Part shown: in pieces, positions 44,349 to 52,596 of the stretch
How the letters are laid out: every line of letters begins with the position of its first letter
Position numbering within the stretch: position 1 is the first letter of the stretch
DNA from: Nocardia nova SH22a
GTDB taxonomy: Bacteria > Actinomycetota > Actinomycetes > Mycobacteriales > Mycobacteriaceae
Assembly (NCBI RefSeq): GCF_000523235.1
Contig: NZ_CP006850.1
Coordinates: 5,022,001-5,086,000, forward strand
Direction of reading: 5' to 3'
Length of the DNA: 64,000 nucleotides
Position numbers and translations under genes: made by a program
Notes under the pieces: generated by a model
Told to the model about the DNA's origin: nothing
Seen by the model: the letters and a program-made list of their open reading frames with translations, nothing else
The model's database searches: none

Positions 44349-44564
44349 ATGGCGACGTCGTATGTCCCCCGGTCCGGTGTCGAGTCGATTCGGCTCTCGA
44401 TACCCACCACGGCGCTGTGGCTGGCGGGCACCACCATTCTCGCGCTGCTCGCCGTCTACTTCATCGGCATCGATCAGGGCGCGGTCTCGATCTTCGGCAG
44501 CGACATGCACGTGCACGAGTTCGTGCACGACGCTCGCCATTTCCTCGGCTACCCCTGCCACTGA
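44349..44564 (+). CDS. cbtB: CbtB, cobalt transporter subunit
   Basis: A 71-residue one-helix membrane protein (hydrophobic residues about 22-44) ending in the metal-binding tail MHVHEFVHDARHFLGYPCH, the hallmark of CbtB. Believed to work with CbtA in cobalt uptake for B12 synthesis. ATG 44349 has AAGGAG 7 nt upstream, controlled by the riboswitch in front. Confidence 0.93.
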   Translation: MATSYVPRSGVESIRLSIPTTALWLAGTTILALLAVYFIGIDQGAVSIFGSDMHVHEFVHDARHFLGYPCH

Positions 44565-44585
44565 GCGCGGGAGCGAGTCGACACA

Positions 44586-45440
44586 ATGGAAAAACGAATC
44601 ATCGGTCGCGGTGTACTGGTCGGCGCGATCGGCGGCCTGCTGGCCTTCCTGTTCGCCCGGATCCTGGCCGAACCGATCATCAACCGCGCCATCGACTACG
44701 AGGGCGCCCGCGACGAGGCGCACACCCGCCTGGAAGAAGCGGCCGGGCACGGTATGCACGGTGTGGAGGACGCCGAGCTGTTCACCCGGTCCGTGCAGGA
44801 GAACATCGGCATCGGTTTCGGGATGATCGTGTTCGGCGCGGCGATGGGCGCGCTGTTCGCGGTCGTGTACTGCCTGTTCGTCGGCCGCGTGGGCAAGCTG
44901 AGCCCGCGCAATCTCGCGCTGTGTGTGGCGGGTGGCATGTTCGCCGTGCTGTACGCGGTGCCGTTCTTCAAGTACCCGGCCAACCCGCCCTCGATCGGTA
45001 ACCCCGACACCATCAAGGAACGCACCGGTCTCTACCTGCTGATGGTGCTGATCTCCGCAGTGGCCGCCGTCGGCGCGGTCTGGCTCGGCCGCCGTTTGCA
45101 GGCGCGACTGGGTAACTGGACCGCGACCATCGTGGCCGGACTCGCCTTCGTCGTCGTGGTGACCGCCATCGCGGCAATACTGCCCTCGCTCGGACATCTG
45201 TCCGCCAACCGCGCGATGGGCGAGGCCGTGAGCGAGACGCCGCGGCCGCTGACCGATCCGAGCGGCCAGATCGTGTTCCCGGGCTTCCCCGCCGACGATC
45301 TGTACTACTTCCGGTTCTACTCCTTCGCCGCACAGGTCCTCCTGTGGACGGTGATCGGCGTCGGGTTCGCGACCCTGGCGCCGCGGCTGTTCGATCGCGC
45401 GAGCGAATCCGGTTCGGCCACACCGGAACCGGTGGTATGA
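44586..45440 (+). CDS. cbtA: CbtA, cobalt transporter subunit
   Basis: Integral membrane protein of 284 residues with about five to six helices. The opening IIGRGVLVGAIGGLLAFLFARILAEPII and an internal HGMHG loop are typical of CbtA. It forms the predicted cobalt permease with CbtB encoded 21 bp upstream under the same riboswitch. Overlaps the phosphatase gene by ATGA. Confidence 0.92.
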   Translation: MEKRIIGRGVLVGAIGGLLAFLFARILAEPIINRAIDYEGARDEAHTRLEEAAGHGMHGVEDAELFTRSVQENIGIGFGMIVFGAAMGALFAVVYCLFVGRVGKLSPRNLALCVAGGMFAVLYAVPFFKYPANPPSIGNPDTIKERTGLYLLMVLISAVAAVGAVWLGRRLQARLGNWTATIVAGLAFVVVVTAIAAILPSLGHLSANRAMGEAVSETPRPLTDPSGQIVFPGFPADDLYYFRFYSFAAQVLLWTVIGVGFATLAPRLFDRASESGSATPEPVV

Positions 45441-45985
45441 GCACGGAGATCACCCGGCTCACACTGATCAGCCACGGCATGACCGAGGCCGTGCGAGCCG
45501 CCCGGTTCCCGGGCGACGAGCCGATCGAGCAGTCCGCCCGGGGCGCTTCGGCGCCCCGGGCGGATTTGGTCCGGATCGCACCCGAGATCCGGGCCGCGCA
45601 GACTGCCGAACTCCTGGAACTGCCCGGCGCGACCGAGCCCGCGCTGCGCGATCTGGATTGCGGCCGCTGGTCGGGCTCGGCGATGGACGCGCTCGCGCCC
45701 GAGGATCTGATGGGGTGGTTGACCGACCCCGGCTACCGCGGCCACGGCGGCGAATCGATCACCGATGTGATCGACCGGGTCCGGGCGTGGATGCACGACT
45801 GCGCTCCGCTACACCGGCGCATCGTGGCGATCACCCATCCCGCCGTCGTCCGGGCGAGCGTTCTCGTCGCGCTGTCCGCACCGCCGGAATCGTTCTGGCG
45901 CATCGATATCCCGCCGCTCAGCGCCACCACGCTGCACGGACGCGGGCCCGCCTGGACGATCCGCCACACGGCCATTCCGTTGTGA
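45437..45985 (+). CDS. Histidine phosphatase-like protein linked to CbtBA
   Basis: A 182-residue protein of the phosphoglycerate mutase/CobC fold. The usual RHG motif is LISHGMTEA, keeping the catalytic His but replacing the preceding Arg with Ser. DLDCGRWSG, GGESITDVIDRV and the second His in AITHPAVVRAS are kept. Family members with full motifs remove phosphate from alpha-ribazole phosphate in B12 synthesis. With the Arg missing, activity here may differ. Translationally coupled to cbtA, so also under B12 control. Confidence 0.82.
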   Translation: MSTEITRLTLISHGMTEAVRAARFPGDEPIEQSARGASAPRADLVRIAPEIRAAQTAELLELPGATEPALRDLDCGRWSGSAMDALAPEDLMGWLTDPGYRGHGGESITDVIDRVRAWMHDCAPLHRRIVAITHPAVVRASVLVALSAPPESFWRIDIPPLSATTLHGRGPAWTIRHTAIPL

Positions 45986-45998
45986 TCGGCCGCGGGAT

Positions 45999-46373
45999 TC
46001 ACCCGCGGTGACCGGCGAGCAGCTCCGCCAGCACCGCCGCCTCGCTGATATCGATGCGTTTGGTCGCCGACAGCAGCGTGAGCGTGCCGTCGTGGGCCAG
46101 CGCGCGCAGATGGTCCATTTCCGCGGCCCGCTCCGGATCCCGCAACTCGTCCCGGTACCGGCGATCGAACTCCTCGAATCGCTCCGGATCGTGGGCGTAC
46201 CACTTGCGCAGTTCCGTCGACGGTGCGATCTGCTTGCACCACTCGTCGAGATGCGCGCGTTCCTTGCTCACACCGCGCGGCCAGATGCGGTCCACCAGCA
46301 CCCGGGCGCCGTCGTCCGGACTCGGGTCGTCGTAGATCCGGCGGACCCGGACCCGCGGTCGCGTACTCCCCAT
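45999..46373 (-). CDS. DUF488 family protein
   Basis: A 124-residue cytosolic protein of the YeaO-type DUF488 family: VRVRRIYDDPSPDDGARVLVDRIWPRGVSKERAHLDEWCKQIAPSTELRKWYAHDPERFEEF is the diagnostic N-terminal half, and LTLLSATKRIDISEAAVL the end. Function unknown; sometimes near haem or metal genes. ATG 46373 has GGGAGG 4 nt upstream, and the longer frame covers the acyltransferase gene on the other strand. Convergent with the phosphatase gene (13-bp gap). Confidence 0.9.
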   Translation of the reverse strand: MGSTRPRVRVRRIYDDPSPDDGARVLVDRIWPRGVSKERAHLDEWCKQIAPSTELRKWYAHDPERFEEFDRRYRDELRDPERAAEMDHLRALAHDGTLTLLSATKRIDISEAAVLAELLAGHRG

Positions 46374-46468
46374 CGAACCTCCCTCGATCGGCCCCCTGCT
46401 CGTGTTCCGCACGCTCGACAGTAGCCACACGCCTGTGATCGAGGAAGGGCCCGCGGTGACGCCGCCCG

Positions 46469-46527
46469 TACGGTGTCGTATGCCCCTATTCCATCTACCT
46501 ACGACACCGTAACTTACGGTATCGTAG
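46469..46527. promoter_or_regulatory. 29-bp palindrome plus a half-copy before the acyltransferase gene
   Basis: The main site 46499-46527 has 14-bp arms, CTACGACACCGTAA and TTACGGTATCGTAG, with one mismatch around a single central base. A related copy TACGGTGTCGTA lies at 46469-46480. The site ends 5 bp before the GTG start at 46533, so it must cover the promoter. The form suggests a TetR-type regulator, but none is adjacent. Confidence 0.8.
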
Positions 46528-46532
46528 GTTCG

Positions 46533-47294
46533 GTGAGATTCTCGATACGGGCCACCGCGACCGGCTCTCCACCTCCGATGGTCGACTTCGGCAACCGCGA
46601 CGTGGTGTACGACTACTACCGCACGCACCGGCCGCCGCGCGGTCGCGCGCGACTGCTGCACGCCGTCACCGCCTACCGCGAACGCCCCGCCGTCCGGTAC
46701 GCCGACCGGGCCCGCGAGCAGATCCGGAACCTGATCCGCGACGATCGGCGCCTGGTCATCGCGATCAACCATCTGAGCGTGGAGGATCCGCGGATGGTCG
46801 CCGCGTGCGCGTGGCGCAGCGTCTTCCGGCCGCGGATCGGCCGGATCCGGGTACTGGCCAAGGACGACCTGTTCGCCGATCCCGCACAGCGGGCACGTAT
46901 CGACATCATGGGCGCGATCCCGGTCTTCCGCGGTAAGGATCACGGACCCCGCGCGGCGCACGCCGCCGGTCAGCAGCTGATGGACGTCTGCGTGCAGCGC
47001 ATGACCGGCGGCGACGATCTGGCGTTGTTCCCGGAGGGCACCTGCAACGAGACCGATCCGTCGCGGGTGCAGGTCGTCGGCACCGGAATCGGCCATATCG
47101 CCGCGCGTGCCCGAAAGGCAGGCGCCGCACCGGTTTTCGTCTTCCTCGGACTGACCTACGACACCGGCGGCCGCGCCACCTTCTTCATCGATCGGCCGCT
47201 GGCCGAGTTCCCCGAGCGCCCCGCCCAGATCACCAGGGCGGTCGCGGCACGGATGCAGGAGGCCCTCGACGGGGCGATCGCCGCGGCACGCTGA
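46533..47294 (+). CDS. 1-acyl-glycerol-3-phosphate acyltransferase (PlsC-like)
   Basis: Membrane-associated acyltransferase of about 253 residues making phosphatidic acid or acylating a related lipid. It has the HX4D motif in AINHLSVEDPRM (about residue 80), the phosphate-binding FPEGTCNETD (about 170), and GAIPVFRG between. The start is uncertain: GTG 46533 just after the palindrome (possibly leaderless) or ATG 46578. A frame-opening GTG at 46473 would run through the operator and is rejected. Confidence 0.85.
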   Translation: MRFSIRATATGSPPPMVDFGNRDVVYDYYRTHRPPRGRARLLHAVTAYRERPAVRYADRAREQIRNLIRDDRRLVIAINHLSVEDPRMVAACAWRSVFRPRIGRIRVLAKDDLFADPAQRARIDIMGAIPVFRGKDHGPRAAHAAGQQLMDVCVQRMTGGDDLALFPEGTCNETDPSRVQVVGTGIGHIAARARKAGAAPVFVFLGLTYDTGGRATFFIDRPLAEFPERPAQITRAVAARMQEALDGAIAAAR

Positions 47295-47303
47295 CCCGCG
47301 CGG

Positions 47304-47900
47304 TCAGCAGGCGGGAAAGGTGCGCGCCCCGGACGCGTCGGCCGCACCCACCACCGCGCGGAAGGATTCGGCCTCCACGACCGGTGGACGCATTCCGGCG
47401 GATTCGAGCGCACGGGCCTTGAAGGCCCGCGCGGCCAGGGTCGGCAGGTACCGGGTGGGCGAGGCCTGCGCGAAAGCCGTGTCGCCGCAACCGCTCTCGC
47501 CCCACAACCGGACATCGGTGCCGGCATTGCCCATGTAGCGGTACGCCCACTCGCGGGCCGGTTCGCCGAGTTCGGTCAGATCACCGGCGACGGCGAAGGC
47601 CTGCGGGACGGGCACCTGCCGCCGGCAGCCGAGCACACAACCGAGGTCGACGACGCCGAGTCCCAGGATGGACAGCGGTCTGGTGTCGCCGGGTGAGTCG
47701 ACGGCGACGGTGACGTCCCAGCCCGACAGCGCGCGATCGAACAGCCAGCCGCCCGCGCGTGCGACGACATCGGCCGGACGGGCCGCGATCACGACGATCT
47801 GATATCGCAGCGGCCGCCTGCCCGACTCGGCCACCACACATTCCACCGGAGATTCCGCCACGTGGGCGCTTGTACGAGACCAGTGCGTTACAGCAGACAT
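47304..47900 (-). CDS. Uncharacterised protein with multiple Cys
   Basis: Not recognised. The 198 residues start MSAVTHWSRT. They contain RRPLRYQIVVIAARPADVVARAGGWLFDRALSGWDVTVAV and end SGARTFPAC. The first half looks like an alternating sheet/helix fold, and Cys residues occur in LGCVLGCRRQV and ESGCGDTAF. No membrane segment or signal. ATG 47900 has only GGAA upstream. It diverges from a TetR gene over a 25-bp palindrome, so it is probably the regulated partner. Codon use is typical of the window. Confidence 0.65.
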   Translation of the reverse strand: MSAVTHWSRTSAHVAESPVECVVAESGRRPLRYQIVVIAARPADVVARAGGWLFDRALSGWDVTVAVDSPGDTRPLSILGLGVVDLGCVLGCRRQVPVPQAFAVAGDLTELGEPAREWAYRYMGNAGTDVRLWGESGCGDTAFAQASPTRYLPTLAARAFKARALESAGMRPPVVEAESFRAVVGAADASGARTFPAC

Positions 47901-47978
47901 AGCATTTCCGTTCCGATCACAACCACCACTGTCTCCCCCACCCGCGACGGCCCACTCGCCACGGACCAGAGAGTAGTT

Positions 47979-48003
47979 TATTTTCCCCCAGCGGGAGAAA
48001 ATA
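47979..48003. promoter_or_regulatory. 25-bp palindromic operator
   Basis: Arms TATTTTCCCCC and GGGAGAAAATA (one mismatch) flank AGC, between the divergent unknown gene (start 47900) and tetR (start 48111). The A/T-rich outer parts stand out against the local GC content. Likely TetR dimer site. Confidence 0.75.
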
Positions 48004-48110
48004 TCGCCAAACTCGCCCGAAGACCGGACGTGTTGTCCGGCCGGCATCGGCACAGCCGTAGCCTGAGAGGGGTGAGTGGCGGCAAATCGACCGGGCCGGA
48101 GGCCGACATC

Positions 48111-48779
48111 GTGACCACATCGCGTCGGGGACGGGGGCGGCCACCGCGACTCAACCGGGACCGCATCGTCGCCGCGGCCCGCGAACTGCCGCCGGAGACA
48201 CTCACCATGAAGGCGGTCGCCGACGCTCTGGGCGTGGATCGGAAATCGCTCAACTACTACGTCAGCGATCGCGAAGGACTGCTCGAACTCGTCGCGCTGG
48301 ACGCCTTCGAGACCGAGTTCCGGCGCTTCGACCTGCCCGCCGAGGGCGACTGGCGCCTGCTGCTGCGCCTGTTCGCCGCCGCCGTCGCCGAAGCGCTGAC
48401 CCGGGTCGGGGTCCTCATCTGGTATGTCCGATTCACCGGGCGGGGCGGTATGTCGGTCCTGGTCGAGATCGAGCGCATGTTCGAAGTGCTCGTCGCCGCC
48501 GGATTCGAGCCCATGGAGGCCGGGCGCACCATGCGCCTGCTCGCCGATATCGCGTTCTCCGCGGCCCGCGAGGCCGCCGACGCCGACCGCGGCCACGTCG
48601 ACCGGCAGGCCGCGGCCGTGGCGCGAACACTGAATTCCGAACCGGGCGAGGCGTTTCCGCTCCTGCGGGAGGTCGCCAACGCGCGCGAGCGGGCCGTCCT
48701 GGTGGGTGAGCAGTTCGATTTCGATGTCGAACTCGTCATCGCGGGCCTGGAACGGACACTGGAATCGCGCGGCCGCTGA
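48111..48779 (+). CDS. TetR family regulator
   Basis: Regulator of 222 residues with an N-terminal basic stretch RRGRGRPPRLNRDRIVAAA, HTH LTMKAVADALGVDRKSLNYYVSDREGLLEL (about 30-60) and a TetR_C-type helical domain. GTG 48111 is chosen because GGAGG lies 8 nt upstream; GTG 48072 would add 13 residues. Likely controls the divergent unknown gene through the 25-bp palindrome. The OpuC transporter genes follow after 193 bp and could be a second target. Confidence 0.87.
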   Translation: MTTSRRGRGRPPRLNRDRIVAAARELPPETLTMKAVADALGVDRKSLNYYVSDREGLLELVALDAFETEFRRFDLPAEGDWRLLLRLFAAAVAEALTRVGVLIWYVRFTGRGGMSVLVEIERMFEVLVAAGFEPMEAGRTMRLLADIAFSAAREAADADRGHVDRQAAAVARTLNSEPGEAFPLLREVANARERAVLVGEQFDFDVELVIAGLERTLESRGR

Positions 48780-48972
48780 TATCGCGCCGATTCCGATCGC
48801 GCTGACCCCAACACCGGCCACCCGCTTTCACCTGGCGATCGCCGCCGACACGAACCGCCTCGCCGCCCGTTGTCCGGAACCCGGGACGCGATGTCCACTA
48901 GTCTTTGACCGCCTGCGCCCGGCGCACGGCACGGACAGGGACCGGCTGATCTCGGCGGACGATGGGAGCCCC

Positions 48973-49617
48973 GTGAACCTGTGGAACTACATCCGAGGGC
49001 GGGGTGACACGCTGGCCTTCCTGACGTATCAGCATGCCTCCCTGGCATTTCAGACGGTGCTGGTCGGCACGGTGGTCGCCGTGCTGATCGCGGTCGCGGT
49101 CTATCGCCTGCCGGTGCTGTCACAACTGTCGCTGACCACGAGCCGGGTCGCGCTGACCATTCCGTCGCTGGCCCTGCTGGCACTGCTGCTGGTGCCGTTC
49201 GGACTCGGCGTCGTGCCCTCGTTCATCATGCTGGCGTTCTTCGCGGCGCTGCCGGTGATCGGCAACGCGATCGTCGGGTTGCGGTCGGTGCCGGAGACGG
49301 TGGTGGAATCCGCGCGGGGTATCGGCCTGTCGCGGTGGCGGATCCTGCTCACCGTCGAACTCCCGATCGCCTGGCCGGTGATCCTGACCGGCATCCGGGT
49401 CTCCACGCAGATGATCGTGGGTGTCGCCGCCATCGTCGCCTATGTGCTCGGTCCCGGACTGGGTTCGCTGATCTTCAACGGGCTGTCCCGTCTCGGCGGC
49501 GCCAACGCGCTCGAAATGGCGCTGACCGGAACCATTCTCATCGTCATCGTCGCGTTGGTGTTCGACGCGCTGCTCGTCCTGCTCGGACGCCTCACGATCG
49601 CAAAGGGACTGTCATGA
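48973..49617 (+). CDS. Betaine/choline ABC transporter permease 1
   Basis: Inner-membrane permease of the OpuCB/ProW type, 214 residues with about five to six helices. The cytoplasmic EAA-type loop is VESARGIGLSRWRILLTVELPIAWPVIL. GTG 48973 has GGGAG 4 nt upstream. It overlaps the ATPase gene (ATGA), forming the first gene of a four-gene osmoprotectant uptake system. Confidence 0.92.
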   Translation: MNLWNYIRGRGDTLAFLTYQHASLAFQTVLVGTVVAVLIAVAVYRLPVLSQLSLTTSRVALTIPSLALLALLLVPFGLGVVPSFIMLAFFAALPVIGNAIVGLRSVPETVVESARGIGLSRWRILLTVELPIAWPVILTGIRVSTQMIVGVAAIVAYVLGPGLGSLIFNGLSRLGGANALEMALTGTILIVIVALVFDALLVLLGRLTIAKGLS

Positions 49618-50879
49618 CCGATGTGGCCGCCGCACCCCCGGCACCCGAACGCAATGTCACCGGAGCGACGATCACGCTCGACTCGGTCGTGAAAAGGTAT
49701 AAGGGACAGGACAAACCGGCCGTCGAGCGGCTCGACCTCGAGATCGAGGCGGGACAGATCGTCGCCTTCGTCGGCCCGTCCGGATGCGGGAAGACCACCA
49801 CGCTGAAGATGATCAACCGGTTGATCGAACCGACCGAGGGGCGCATCTTCATCGGCGGGCGCGATGTCACCCGTGAGGACCCCGACAAACTGCGGCAGTC
49901 GATCGGCTACGTCATCCAGTCCGGCGGCCTGTTCCCGCACTGGTCGGTGCGCAAGAACATCGGCGCCATCCCCCGGGTGCTCGGCTGGGACAAGAAACGC
50001 ATCGCCGAACGCACCGACTATCTGCTCGAACTGGTGGGCCTGGATCCCGGCACCTTCGCCGACCGGCTGCCCAAGGACATGTCCGGAGGACAGCAGCAGC
50101 GCGTCGGCGTGGCGCGGGCGCTGGCCGCGGATCCGCCGGTGCTGCTGATGGACGAGCCGTTCGGCGCCGTCGACCCGATCACGCGGGTTCGCTTGCAGGA
50201 CAGCCTGATCGCCATTCAGCACGAACTCGGCAAGACCGTCGTGATCGTGACCCACGACTTCGAGGAGGCGACCAAACTCGGCGACAAGGTCCTGATCCTG
50301 TCCGAGGGCGGACATGTCGAGCAGTACGCGCGACCGGAGGAGATCCTGACCGCTCCGGCCACGCCGTTCGTCGAGGAATTCGTCGGCTCGGGCGCGAAAT
50401 TGGCCTATCTCACCGTGCAGCGGGTGCGTGATGTCGCCACCGATTCGGTGGTCACCGCCCGGATCGGTGAACCGTCGCACCGGGTGATCGAACGCGCGAC
50501 GTCCGCCGGGCACACCTGGGTGGTCGTCGTCGACGCGGCGGGACGGCCGCGATCGTGGCCCTCGCTCACCGAACTGGCGAGTAAACCGGAGGTCTCGGAC
50601 TACCTCGATCGGCGGCTGCCGGTGGTGTCCCGTTCCTCCACCCTCAACGACGCGCTCGACGCGATGCTGGCGGCCAGTCAGGGCGCCGCACTCGTCACCG
50701 ACGGCCGCGGCGTGGTGGTCGGGTCGCTCAGCATCGGTTCGGTGACCGAGACGATCCAGGCCAAACTCGCCGATGTGCGGTCCGACCAGGACGATCCGTC
50801 CTACGAAACCTACGTCGACGGCACCGATCCCGCCCCGACGCCGGTGGTCGCCGCCGACGACGAGCAGGAGCGGTCGTGA
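49614..50879 (+). CDS. Betaine/choline ABC transporter ATP-binding protein
   Basis: ATPase of 421 residues. Walker A is GPSGCGKTTT (about 55-64), the signature MSGGQQQRVGVARAL, Walker B VLLMDEPFGAVDP and the switch His VTHDFEEA. The C-terminal third has two CBS-like repeats (to about residue 390) as in OpuCA/ProV, which can sense ionic strength or nucleotides. Overlaps both neighbouring permease genes by 4 bp. Confidence 0.95.
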   Translation: MTDVAAAPPAPERNVTGATITLDSVVKRYKGQDKPAVERLDLEIEAGQIVAFVGPSGCGKTTTLKMINRLIEPTEGRIFIGGRDVTREDPDKLRQSIGYVIQSGGLFPHWSVRKNIGAIPRVLGWDKKRIAERTDYLLELVGLDPGTFADRLPKDMSGGQQQRVGVARALAADPPVLLMDEPFGAVDPITRVRLQDSLIAIQHELGKTVVIVTHDFEEATKLGDKVLILSEGGHVEQYARPEEILTAPATPFVEEFVGSGAKLAYLTVQRVRDVATDSVVTARIGEPSHRVIERATSAGHTWVVVVDAAGRPRSWPSLTELASKPEVSDYLDRRLPVVSRSSTLNDALDAMLAASQGAALVTDGRGVVVGSLSIGSVTETIQAKLADVRSDQDDPSYETYVDGTDPAPTPVVAADDEQERS

Positions 50880-51613
50880 ACCGGCTGCGCCGCCTGCCGA
50901 TGGATGTGTGGTTCGAACCGCTCATCATCGTCGTCATCGGCATCGGCTACATCCTCTGGTACCGCGCCCAGACCTTCACCGCCACCGAGCAGGCGTCGCT
51001 GGCCTGGTCCAATCTGCAGACCACCATCGCCTCGCACATCAAACTGACGGTGGTGGCGACCGTCATCGTGGTGATCGTCGCGATTCCACTGGGTATCGCG
51101 CTGACGCGGCCGTCCCTGCAGCGACTGGAACCGATCGCGGTGAACATCGCCAATATCGGCCAGGCGGCGCCCGCGGTCGGATTGCTGGTGCTGTTCACGT
51201 TCTGGCTGGGAACCGGATTCCGTACCGCGGTGGTCGGTTTGGTGGTGTACGCGATCCTGCCGATCCTGCAGAACACGATCATCGGGTTGCGGCAGGTGGA
51301 CAAGCGCACGATCGAGGCCTCGCGCGGTATCGGATTCTCCGCGGCACGGACCCTGGTGCAGGTGGAGCTGCCGCTGGCGGTCCCGGTGATCCTCAACGGG
51401 GTGCGCACGGCACTGGTGATCCTGGTCGGAACGGCCACCCTGAGCACCTTCATCGGCGCCACCAGCCTGGGCACCCTGATCACCACCGGTGTCACCCTGT
51501 TCCTGCCGAAACTGCTGGTGTCCGGCGCGATCCTGGTGGGTCTGCTGGCGTTGATCATCGACTGGCTGGGCAGACTCGTCGAGCTGGCCGCGACCCCGCG
51601 AGGTGTGTCATGA
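50876..51613 (+). CDS. Betaine/choline ABC transporter permease 2
   Basis: Permease of 245 residues, OpuCD-like, with the EAA loop TIEASRGIGFSAARTLVQVELPLAVPVIL and about six helices. The start is GTG 50876 within the ATPase stop (GTGA overlap). Together with the first permease it should form a heterodimeric channel. Confidence 0.92.
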   Translation: MNRLRRLPMDVWFEPLIIVVIGIGYILWYRAQTFTATEQASLAWSNLQTTIASHIKLTVVATVIVVIVAIPLGIALTRPSLQRLEPIAVNIANIGQAAPAVGLLVLFTFWLGTGFRTAVVGLVVYAILPILQNTIIGLRQVDKRTIEASRGIGFSAARTLVQVELPLAVPVILNGVRTALVILVGTATLSTFIGATSLGTLITTGVTLFLPKLLVSGAILVGLLALIIDWLGRLVELAATPRGVS

Positions 51614-52593
51614 GGTCACCACGGGCAGTAACCGTCGCGGTGGCGGCAGTCGTCGTGGTGCTGACGACGATCACCGGATGTGGTCTGGTGAGTTCGTCGG
51701 GCACCTTCCACGAGGCGAGCCTGCCCGGCGGCGAGCGACCGCTCGACGGCGCGAAACTCGTTGTCACCTCGAAGAGTTTCACCGAGGGCGTGCTGCTGGG
51801 CAAGATCACCGCGACGTATCTGGCCGCTGCGGGCGCGAAGGTCACCGATCTCACCGGAGCGCCGGGTTCGGCGTCCTCGCGGCAGGCACAGCTCAACGGC
51901 GACGCCGACATCCTGTGGGAGTACACCGGAACCGGCTGGGTCAACTACCACAACGAGACCGAGACCATCTCCGATCCGCAGCAACTGTGGCAGCGGGTGC
52001 ACGATATCGAGAAGCACGACTACAACCTGGAATGGTTGCCGCCGGCCAACTTCAACGACACCTACGCCTTCGGGGTGTCGGGTCCGACCGCGCAGCGCCT
52101 GGGGGTGAAGTCGCTGTCGGACGTGGCGGCGCTGCCGGTGCGCGATCGCACCTTCTGCGTCGACGACGAATTCTTCAGCCGCTCCGACGGTTTCATCCCG
52201 ATGCTCGCGAAATACGGTATCCCCTACAACGATCCGAACGGGGTACCCGCCGCCAACGTCACCCGCATGGACGCGGGCGTGGTCTACACCGCCACGGCGA
52301 AGAGTTCACCGTGCAATTTCGGGATGATCTACACCACCGACGGCCGGGTGAAGAACCTGAAACTCGTGGTGCTCGACGACGACAAGAAGTTCTTCCTCCC
52401 CTACAGCGGCGCCGCGGTGGTCCGCGGCGAGATCATCGACCGCTACCCGCAGATACGCACCCTGCTGGGCACGATCTCCGCACGCCTCACCAACGACCTG
52501 ATGCAGGAACTCAACGGCCGCGTCGACATCGACGGCGAGGACCCCGCCGACGTCGCCTACGACTGGTTGAAGAGCGAGCATCTGATCACGTAA
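51610..52593 (+). CDS. Betaine/choline-binding lipoprotein
   Basis: Extracytoplasmic substrate-binding lipoprotein of the OpuAC/ProX type, 327 residues. The signal peptide ends in the lipobox LTTITGC (Cys 24). KLVVTSKSFTEGVLLGKITATYLAAAGAKV and DILWEYTGTGWVNYHNE are family landmarks, with Trp/Tyr residues that could form the aromatic box for a quaternary amine. ATG 51610 overlaps the permease stop. Last gene of the transporter; convergent with the hydratase gene 3 bp away. Confidence 0.93.
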   Translation: MRSPRAVTVAVAAVVVVLTTITGCGLVSSSGTFHEASLPGGERPLDGAKLVVTSKSFTEGVLLGKITATYLAAAGAKVTDLTGAPGSASSRQAQLNGDADILWEYTGTGWVNYHNETETISDPQQLWQRVHDIEKHDYNLEWLPPANFNDTYAFGVSGPTAQRLGVKSLSDVAALPVRDRTFCVDDEFFSRSDGFIPMLAKYGIPYNDPNGVPAANVTRMDAGVVYTATAKSSPCNFGMIYTTDGRVKNLKLVVLDDDKKFFLPYSGAAVVRGEIIDRYPQIRTLLGTISARLTNDLMQELNGRVDIDGEDPADVAYDWLKSEHLIT

Positions 52594-52596
52594 GGC

